A stretch of DNA of 22,238 nucleotides from an uncultured Collinsella sp. (GTDB taxonomy: Bacteria > Actinomycetota > Coriobacteriia > Coriobacteriales > Coriobacteriaceae). Under the pieces are notes generated by a model. That model did not search any database. It saw nothing but the letters and a program-made list of their open reading frames with translations, and had not been told where the DNA came from. Within the stretch, counting starts at the first letter, position 1. Each line of letters opens with the position of its first letter. Below, piece by piece: positions 1-6,613 of this stretch. The position numbers and the translations under genes are program-made. The stretch lies in contig CABPWH010000033.1 in assembly GCA_902461085.1 (NCBI GenBank), positions 1 to 22,238 of the forward strand, given 5' to 3'.

Positions 1-17
1 CTCCGTCAAATGCGGAG
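1..17 (-). terminator. Partial hairpin downstream of glmS
   Basis: CTCCG and CGGAG pair around a 7-nt loop at the very edge of the window, 33 bases past the glmS stop. It is probably one side of a terminator whose outer part and U-tract lie outside the window. Confidence 0.35.
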
Positions 18-49
18 CCGGGCCTTAGTCGCTAGAACGGCGGAACCAA

Positions 50-1897
<1,848 letters not shown>

Positions 1898-1971
1898 AGG
1901 ATAAATCCCTTCGTCCGCTTGACTGCAAAACGTCCACGCACAGGGGGCGCTGAGACGCATAACGTTCGAGT

Positions 1972-1977
1972 ATTGTA
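1972..1977 (-). promoter_or_regulatory. Putative -10 box for glmS (TACAAT)
   Basis: TACAAT on the minus strand, about 75 bases upstream of the glmS start. No good -35 is visible; the place where one would lie (about 1995-2000) runs into the dyad at 1999-2014. Confidence 0.45.
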
Positions 1978-1998
1978 CTCACGCAAACGCAAGCTGAT

Positions 1999-2031
1999 AT
2001 ACCAGAAGTGGTATCTCAACTTAGATACCAC
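1999..2031. promoter_or_regulatory. Overlapping inverted repeats, operator-like, upstream of glmS
   Basis: ATACCA-GAAG-TGGTAT (1999-2014) is a perfect 6-bp dyad. Its right half is also the left arm of a second perfect dyad, GTGGTATCT-N6-AGATACCAC (2008-2031). So three half-sites with the core TGGTAT/ATACCA lie in a row. They sit just upstream of the putative glmS -10 box. GntR/HutC-type regulators of amino-sugar genes (NagR/DasR) bind TGGT...ACCA dyads, so such a repressor is a reasonable guess. No regulator gene of that family is in the window. Confidence 0.6.
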
Positions 2032-2059
2032 TCGATGCACACACGTCCAGCCGGTCCAA

Positions 2060-2094
2060 ACCACCACAGAGGTACCTGCCCCCTTCGTGGTGGT
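2060..2094. repeat. Intergenic hairpin with ACCACCAC/GTGGTGGT arms
   Basis: ACCACCAC (2060-2067) pairs perfectly with GTGGTGGT (2087-2094). Inside, GAGG can pair with CCTT to lengthen the stem. There is no T-tract on either side, so it is not a standard terminator. It lies 14 bases before the dispersed hairpin repeat at 2108-2158, in the glmS-lacI intergenic region. Confidence 0.6.
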
Positions 2095-2107
2095 CGCGCT
2101 GGCAACG

Positions 2108-2160
2108 GCGTTTCCCCAGATAAACCTGCCAAAATAAACCTGTCCCTTTTTGGTAGGTTT
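2108..2160 (+). repeat. Dispersed hairpin repeat, copy 1
   Basis: Positions 2108-2158 match the reverse complement of 5315-5366 at 48 of 52 aligned positions, with one single-base gap. Within the copy, 2122-2134 and 2148-2160 form a 13-bp stem with one mismatch around a 13-nt loop that contains CCTGTCCC. The right arm ends 7 bases before the putative lacI -10 box, so it occupies the -35 region of that promoter. Confidence 0.85.
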
Positions 2161-2167
2161 GGGATGC

Positions 2168-2173
2168 TACAAT
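2168..2173 (+). promoter_or_regulatory. Putative extended -10 box for the LacI-family gene
   Basis: TACAAT preceded by TGC, giving an extended -10 (TGnTACAAT), 36 bases before the start codon. No good -35 is present; the hairpin repeat occupies that space. Confidence 0.5.
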
Positions 2174-2208
2174 CTGGCTTGTACTTGAAACGCATCAAAG
2201 GGGCCGCT

Positions 2209-3321
2209 ATGGCAAAGGTAAAAATCAGCGACGTCGCGCGCGAGGCCGGGGTTTCGTTGGGCACGGTTTCCAACGCGCTCAACCACCCCGAAAAGCTGCG
2301 CCCCGAGACCCTCAAGCTCATCAACGAGACCATCAATCGCCTTGGCTACCTGCCCAACCAAAGCGCCCGTCAGCTCGCGGGCGGCGCCACCAAGTCCTTT
2401 GGCCTGGTGCTCCCCCGTCTCGATCACGGCTTTTCGCTCCAAATCGCCAGCGGCGCCCACAACGAGGCCCGCAAGCATGGCTACGACTTGCTCATCGCCA
2501 ACGCCGATAACGACGATATTCTCGAGGACCATTACCTGCGCTACTTTATGGGCACCCAGATGTCCGGCGTCATGGTTCAGCCCATGGCATCCCCCGACTG
2601 GCACCCCGCCATGGCCAAGATGCCCGTGCCGATCGTCCATCTGGACATCCATTGCTCCGAGCCCGGCTACTACGTAGCGGCCGACAACGAGGCCCAGGGT
2701 CGCATCATTGCCGAACTTGCTATCGCCCGCGGCGCGCACCATATTGTCGTCGTCGGCCGAGCAGCATTTATGCAACTCACCCTGCGCGTCCTTGGCATTC
2801 ATAAGGCGCTCGCCCTGCACCCCGATATCAAGATCGAAGTCATCGATGCTGGCGAATGGAATACCGCTGCCGACGGCTACGGCATCGGTGCCCAAATCGC
2901 CGAGCGCCCCGCGAACGAACGCCCCGATTTTGTCGTCGGCCTGACCGACGTGTTGGCCTCGGGCGTTATCTCGGCGCTGGTCGACAAGGGCATCTCTGTC
3001 CCCGGGCAAGTACGCGTAGCAGGCTGCGATGGCAACCCGCTCGCTTGGAGTGGATCGGTCCCGCTCACTACGGTAGCGCCCCCGGGCTACGAGATTGGCC
3101 GCAAGGGCGTTCAATTGCTCATGGAGCAAATCGAGAACAAGGCCCCGGCAAAGACCAAGCACGTCCACATCGGCTCTGCCGCGCGCACCGTCACCGCGGT
3201 CACGGCCATCGAGGACATCAACCGCCAAGAACTCGTGCGGCCGTTCCTGCTGGAACGCGCCAGCACCCAGGCAAGCAGCCAGACCGACGCCACGGCCATC
3301 AACCTCGGTGCGTATCTATAG
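2209..3321 (+). CDS. LacI-family transcriptional regulator
   Basis: A 370-residue sugar-type repressor. Residues 3-25 form the LacI helix-turn-helix (KISDVAREAGVSLGTVSNAL), followed by the hinge region (about 45-60, LGYLPNQSARQLAGG) and a periplasmic-binding-protein-like effector domain to about residue 340. The start at 2209 was chosen because it gives the canonical N-terminus and follows AAAGGGG; the open frame further upstream runs through the intergenic repeat. Effector and targets cannot be read from the sequence. The gene is monocistronic, convergent with the HAD gene and divergent from glmS, with a strong hairpin terminator behind it. It may regulate itself or unlinked sugar genes; no sugar transporter or glycosidase lies nearby. 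Confidence 0.95.
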   Translation: MAKVKISDVAREAGVSLGTVSNALNHPEKLRPETLKLINETINRLGYLPNQSARQLAGGATKSFGLVLPRLDHGFSLQIASGAHNEARKHGYDLLIANADNDDILEDHYLRYFMGTQMSGVMVQPMASPDWHPAMAKMPVPIVHLDIHCSEPGYYVAADNEAQGRIIAELAIARGAHHIVVVGRAAFMQLTLRVLGIHKALALHPDIKIEVIDAGEWNTAADGYGIGAQIAERPANERPDFVVGLTDVLASGVISALVDKGISVPGQVRVAGCDGNPLAWSGSVPLTTVAPPGYEIGRKGVQLLMEQIENKAPAKTKHVHIGSAARTVTAVTAIEDINRQELVRPFLLERASTQASSQTDATAINLGAYL

Positions 3322-3346
3322 CACGCACGCAAGTATGCTAAGTCGC

Positions 3347-3397
3347 CGCTCAAGCAAAAGGGGCCCGACCATTGCCGGGCCCCCTTTTGCTTGAGCG
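3347..3397. terminator. Long bidirectional terminator between the LacI-family and HAD genes
   Basis: A 21-bp stem with one bulged base joins 3347-3367 to 3376-3397 around an 8-nt loop. The stem holds AAAAGGGG on one side and CCCCCTTTT on the other, so it can end transcription of both convergent genes. Confidence 0.85.
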
Positions 3398-3435
3398 CAA
3401 ACGTGAGCAATCGCTCGTTTCAACACCGCAATTGT

Positions 3436-4086
3436 CTAGCGCACGGCCTTGACCGCCGCCGCCAGGTCGAACAACGTATCGAGCACGGCCTCGCAGCCAT
3501 CCACCACGTCTTGCGGCAGCGGCACGATATCGGGAACGGCAAAGACATGGCAGCCGGCCGTAATGCCCGAGACGCAGCCGTTGCGCGAATCCTCGACCAC
3601 GGCACATTCCTCGGGGGCAAAACCCGCGCGCTCGCAGGCAAGCAGATACATCTCGGGGTCGGGCTTGCCGTGCGCGACGTCCTCGCCGCAGGTCACCGTT
3701 TCAAACTTGTCAAAAAGACCGAATGCTTTAAGGTTGCGCTCGGCCGTAACATGGCGCGATGACGTTGCAAGGCCTACGTGATAGCCCGCAGCCAACAGCT
3801 CGTCTATGCACTCGGCAGCGCCGGCCTTAAGCTCCAGATCGGTCTTGACCATCTCGTCGCGAATCTCCTTGTGGCGGACATAGATCGCCTCGGCGGTCTC
3901 GTGGCTGCCGTAATGCTTATCGAGGATGTCCATGACATCGGGTAGCGTGCGACCGATAAACTGATGGATCAGCGCATCATCAATCGCGAGCCCCAGCTCA
4001 GCGGCGCCTGCCTTCCAGGCCCTAATCCCCAAACGCTCGGTATCGACCAGCGTTCCATCCATGTCAAAAATAACAGCCTTGATCAT
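3436..4086 (-). CDS. HAD-superfamily hydrolase, beta-phosphoglucomutase-like
   Basis: A 216-residue cytosolic phosphatase or phosphomutase of the haloacid dehalogenase superfamily, subclass I with a helical cap. Motif I is FDMDGTLVD (nucleophile D8, acid/base D10), motif II is LATSS (about 107-110), motif III is K141 in HGKPDPEMY, and motif IV is VVEDSRNG (E165, D166). The cap spans roughly residues 15-80. Substrates of this group include beta-glucose-1-phosphate, other sugar phosphates and phosphoglycolate; the sequence does not settle which. The start at 4086 has a GGGGGA ribosome-binding site and gives the family's usual N-terminus. The upstream region carries a 17-bp dyad (4147-4163). The gene is divergent from larE. 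Confidence 0.92.
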   Translation of the reverse strand: MIKAVIFDMDGTLVDTERLGIRAWKAGAAELGLAIDDALIHQFIGRTLPDVMDILDKHYGSHETAEAIYVRHKEIRDEMVKTDLELKAGAAECIDELLAAGYHVGLATSSRHVTAERNLKAFGLFDKFETVTCGEDVAHGKPDPEMYLLACERAGFAPEECAVVEDSRNGCVSGITAGCHVFAVPDIVPLPQDVVDGCEAVLDTLFDLAAAVKAVR

Positions 4087-4146
4087 ATCGGTCCCCCATC
4101 GACTCTCGCTGTCGCGTTGCTGCAACTCTACCGCATTTGGCAACTT

Positions 4147-4163
4147 GTATATAACGTATATAC
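4147..4163. promoter_or_regulatory. Operator-like dyad GTATATA-ACG-TATATAC
   Basis: A perfect 7-bp inverted repeat with a 3-bp spacer in the 173-bp region between the divergent HAD and larE genes, 61 bases upstream of the HAD start. It is AT-rich in a GC-rich background and may overlap the HAD promoter. The shape resembles GntR-family operators. The flanking TATACCA also occurs in the glmS dyad. Confidence 0.55.
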
Positions 4164-4219
4164 CATATTGCACTTTCGTTACACAGATAGAAGTCTTATG
4201 GCAAGTAACGCATTAGGAT

Positions 4220-4225
4220 TATAGT
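4220..4225 (+). promoter_or_regulatory. Possible -10 box for larE (TATAGT)
   Basis: TATAGT lies 35 bases upstream of the larE start in an AT-rich stretch. No convincing -35 was found. Confidence 0.3.
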
Positions 4226-4259
4226 TTTCGATCGAGTACTCAACGATAAGGAACGTTTC

Positions 4260-5138
4260 ATGATTTTAGACACCACGGCACCCGCAGAGGAGCTTCAAGA
4301 CAAGCTATCGGCGCTCGAGCAGCTGCTTTTGGCATACGGGCGCGTGGCTATCGGGTTTTCCGGCGGCGTTGACAGCAGCTTTTTGGCCGCCGTATGCGCC
4401 CGCGTCATGCCTACCAATACTCTTCTCGTCCATCTCACCACGCCGCTCATCGGCACGCCCGAGCAGGCTTCGTTTGAGCAGTCCGTTGATGGGCAGGCCA
4501 ATGAGGGGCCGCATTTTAAGCTCCCCGTGCTCAATCTTTCGGTCGATCAGCTACAGCTCCCCCAAGTATCCTGCAACGATGCCAATCGCTGCTACCACTG
4601 CAAGCACGCTGGCTTTACCGCCATCGTCAACCACGCCAAGTCGCTCGGCTTTCCCACCGTCATCGATGGCAGCAATGCAAGTGATCGCGGCGACTACCGC
4701 CCTGGTATGCGCGCGGCAAAAGAGCTCGGCGTACGCTCCCCTCTCATGGAGGTCGGCTTTACCAAGGACGAAGAGCGCGAGCTGCTGCGCGCATGGGGCT
4801 ATCCCGTTTGGAACCTGCCGGCGGGAGCATGTCTTGCCACGCGCGTTCCCACGGGCGAGGAGCTTACGCGCGAGAAGGTCGATTTAATCCGCGCCTGCGA
4901 GGATTACCTGCACGATCTTGATCTGGCACAGGTACGCGCGCGCTTGATCAGCGGCTGCATGCATATCGAGGCCGCACCCGCAGATGTTGCCAAGATTGCC
5001 GCCCTCGGCGGTGCCGCCATCGACGACAAGGGCAAGACCCCGCTGCCCGCCGTTATCGAGTCCGCGCTGCGCGAGCTGGGCTGCGACCATATCTCCCCCG
5101 AGGTCACCCCCTACATTCACGGTGCCATGAATCTTTAG
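4260..5138 (+). CDS. larE: ATP-dependent sacrificial sulfur transferase LarE-type
   Basis: A 292-residue PP-loop enzyme. In the known system LarE adenylates and thiolates the carboxylates of a nicotinic-acid-derived precursor during nickel-pincer nucleotide cofactor synthesis, donating sulfur from its own cysteine. The ATP pyrophosphatase loop is GFSGGVDSS (residues 32-40). RCYHCK gives a CxxC pair at C111 and C114. LPAGACLATRVP places C191 where the sacrificial cysteine lies in Lactiplantibacillus LarE, and DGSNASD (136-142) is also typical. The start at 4260 follows AAGGAA. No larA, larB or larC lies nearby, so the pathway partner is elsewhere or the enzyme serves another sulfur transfer. 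LarE family membership is firm; the exact substrate is inferred. Confidence 0.88.
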   Translation: MILDTTAPAEELQDKLSALEQLLLAYGRVAIGFSGGVDSSFLAAVCARVMPTNTLLVHLTTPLIGTPEQASFEQSVDGQANEGPHFKLPVLNLSVDQLQLPQVSCNDANRCYHCKHAGFTAIVNHAKSLGFPTVIDGSNASDRGDYRPGMRAAKELGVRSPLMEVGFTKDEERELLRAWGYPVWNLPAGACLATRVPTGEELTREKVDLIRACEDYLHDLDLAQVRARLISGCMHIEAAPADVAKIAALGGAAIDDKGKTPLPAVIESALRELGCDHISPEVTPYIHGAMNL

Positions 5139-5165
5139 GTTACGCCGTTTTACAAACGGCGTAAC
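5139..5165 (+). terminator. Hairpin immediately after the larE stop codon
   Basis: Twelve perfect base pairs (5139-5150 with 5154-5165) around a 3-nt loop, starting at the base after the stop codon. There is no T-tract, so it may be an mRNA-stabilising 3' hairpin or a Rho-assisted terminator. Confidence 0.55.
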
Positions 5166-5178
5166 TGCTCGGCGCTGC

Positions 5179-5278
5179 GCGGGCTCCGGGCACGGCAATC
5201 TGACGTTCAACTTCACGGGCGCGACCAAAAGGTCAGCGCCCGCTTGTTTCACGTCACCTTACCGCACCCGGAGCCCGC
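5179..5278. repeat. 100-bp nested palindrome between larE and the nuclease gene
   Basis: Four nested sets of arms are visible: GCGGGCTCCGGG/CCCGGAGCCCGC (5179-5190 with 5267-5278), TGACGT/ACGTCA (5201-5206 with 5251-5256), GGGCGC/GCGCCC (5217-5222 with 5236-5241) and GACC-AAAA-GGTC (5223-5234). The arms between these levels pair poorly. No open reading frame of note lies inside. Confidence 0.75.
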
Positions 5279-5314
5279 TCGCTCGCATATGCTCAACCTG
5301 CACTGCGTTAACTG

Positions 5315-5366
5315 ACCTGCCAATAAGGGACAGGTTTATTTTGGCGGGTTTTATCTGGGGAAACGC
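5315..5366 (-). repeat. Dispersed hairpin repeat, copy 2 (inverted)
   Basis: The reverse complement matches 2108-2158 at 48 of 52 aligned positions. ACCTGCCAA and TTGGCGGGT form the hairpin arms, and the loop carries GGGACAGGTTTA. With copy 1 it brackets the LacI-family, HAD and larE genes. Confidence 0.85.
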
Positions 5367-5518
5367 AAAATAGCCCCACATACACAACCACCGCAGCTCC
5401 ATATGAGGTAAATGAATCCGTAGCGTTTGTCCCAAATCTTAAGTATTTGTTCGGCAGAACGGCCCCTGCCGGCTCCTGCTAGACTGGTAGATTCCCAACC
5501 GTCCATCCAGGAGCCTCA

Positions 5519-6484
5519 ATGTCGCGCAAGTCCACCTACAAGCAAGTACTTTCCATCGGCACCGCCGTGGTGCTGGGGTTTGCGCTGTTTACGGGATCGC
5601 TCGACGGGGCGCCCAAGCTGCTGTCGCCGCAAAGCAATGAACAGGCGGCGGCTCTGGCCGAAAAGCAAAACGAGAGTCCCAGCCGCACCGAGGACGAGGC
5701 AGGCCTGGTCGCTCGGCTCGAATCGGGAACGGCGAGCTCCGAGGACTCCGGCGATGGCTCCGAATCCGCCGCACCCGACACCGGTGATGCCGCTTCCGAG
5801 GACAGCTCCACCACCCCCATCGGCGAGGTCGAAAACCCCGACCTTAACCGCGCCCGCGGCGTATACCTCAGCAGCATTCCCGACTACGCCGGCAACCCCT
5901 ACGTTGCCCTTCGCGCCGACAGCACGCACCCGCTCGGCACACCATCATTCACGCTCGATGAATACGAGCGCGCTACAGAAGAGGGCTGCTTTAAGAAATT
6001 CTCCAAGCTCGACAGCCTGGGCCGCACTCGCAAGGCGCTCGCTTGCGTGGGCCCCGAGTCACTCGGTCAAGGCAAGCGCGGCGATATCTCGCGTATCCAT
6101 CCTGCCGGTTGGCACCAGCAGCGCTACGACTTTATTCCGGGCCAGAGCCTCTACAACCGCTGCCACCTTATCGCCTGGTCACTCTGCGGCGAGAACGCCA
6201 ATCGCAAGAATCTCCTCACCGGCACGCGTTATCTCAACGAGACGGGTATGCTGCCGTTTGAAGAGCAGATTCTCAACTATATTCGCGATACGGGCAACCA
6301 TGTGCTCTACCGCGTCACGCCCATGTATAACGAAGAGGAACTTGTCTGCCGTGGCATGCGCCTTGAGGCGCAATCGGTCGAGGACCACGGCAAGACCCTC
6401 TGCTTCCACGTATATTGCTACAACCTGCAGCCGCACGTGCAGATCGACTACGCCACCGGCCGCAACCAGGCCTCGGGAGATTAG
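5519..6484 (+). CDS. Exported or membrane-anchored DNA/RNA non-specific endonuclease
   Basis: A 321-residue protein with a short basic N-terminus and one hydrophobic segment (residues 9-27, an uncleaved signal anchor or signal peptide). An acidic Ser/Glu/Ala/Pro-rich linker (about 35-105) and a C-terminal beta-beta-alpha-metal nuclease domain follow. NRCHLIAWSL has the general-base His (H216), and ENANRKNLLTGTRYLN carries the metal-ligand Asn and the usual TGTRYLN stretch. NHVLYRVTP and the C-terminal IDYATG also fit the EndA/DNA-entry-nuclease type (Endonuclea_NS_2). It probably degrades extracellular nucleic acid or acts during DNA uptake. The start at 5519 follows CCAGGAG. The gene stands alone and is convergent with the EF-G-like gene; no competence or toxin-immunity gene lies beside it. 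Confidence 0.88.
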   Translation: MSRKSTYKQVLSIGTAVVLGFALFTGSLDGAPKLLSPQSNEQAAALAEKQNESPSRTEDEAGLVARLESGTASSEDSGDGSESAAPDTGDAASEDSSTTPIGEVENPDLNRARGVYLSSIPDYAGNPYVALRADSTHPLGTPSFTLDEYERATEEGCFKKFSKLDSLGRTRKALACVGPESLGQGKRGDISRIHPAGWHQQRYDFIPGQSLYNRCHLIAWSLCGENANRKNLLTGTRYLNETGMLPFEEQILNYIRDTGNHVLYRVTPMYNEEELVCRGMRLEAQSVEDHGKTLCFHVYCYNLQPHVQIDYATGRNQASGD

Positions 6485-6547
6485 GACCGACCAAGCTGCC
6501 CGTAACCCAAAAAATGATCCGTTTTCCTCCGTCCCCAAGGGATCAAA

Positions 6548-6579
6548 AAGGGCCGCCCCGGTTACCCAGAGCGGCCCTT
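6548..6579 (-). terminator. Terminator of the EF-G-like gene
   Basis: AAGGGCCGC (6548-6556) pairs with GCGGCCCTT (6571-6579). On the minus strand the stem is followed by further T residues, and it lies 35 bases past the gene's stop. It could also stop the convergent nuclease transcript. Confidence 0.8.
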
Positions 6580-6613
6580 GCATCGGCACGCATGTTGCAG
6601 GCAACGCCACACG

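Larger units (their letters stand above)
5139..5518. other. Intergenic region larE to nuclease
   Basis: This 380-bp gap holds, in order, the post-larE hairpin, the 100-bp nested palindrome and repeat copy 2. The remaining 5367-5518 should hold the nuclease promoter; TAGACT at 5480-5485 is a possible -10 without a clear -35. No RNA gene or coding sequence was seen. Confidence 0.6.

Noticed and set aside
1898..1971. A glmS ribozyme in the glmS leader
   Set aside because: From the putative promoter to the start codon there are only about 70 bases, and no ribozyme core was recognisable.
2167..3228. A 353-codon frame on the minus strand opposite the LacI-family gene
   Set aside because: It is low-complexity, Gly/Asp/Val-rich antisense sequence without family motifs; the plus-strand gene explains the region.
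5139..5518. A tRNA or integron attC site in the structured region after larE
   Set aside because: No cloverleaf with a T-loop consensus and no attC-type R/L boxes could be found; the nested arms do not fit either.
6513..6547. TGATCC...GGATCA imperfect inverted repeat after the nuclease gene
   Set aside because: Arms are short, the spacing is long and it merges with the terminator hairpin; there is not enough to call an element.
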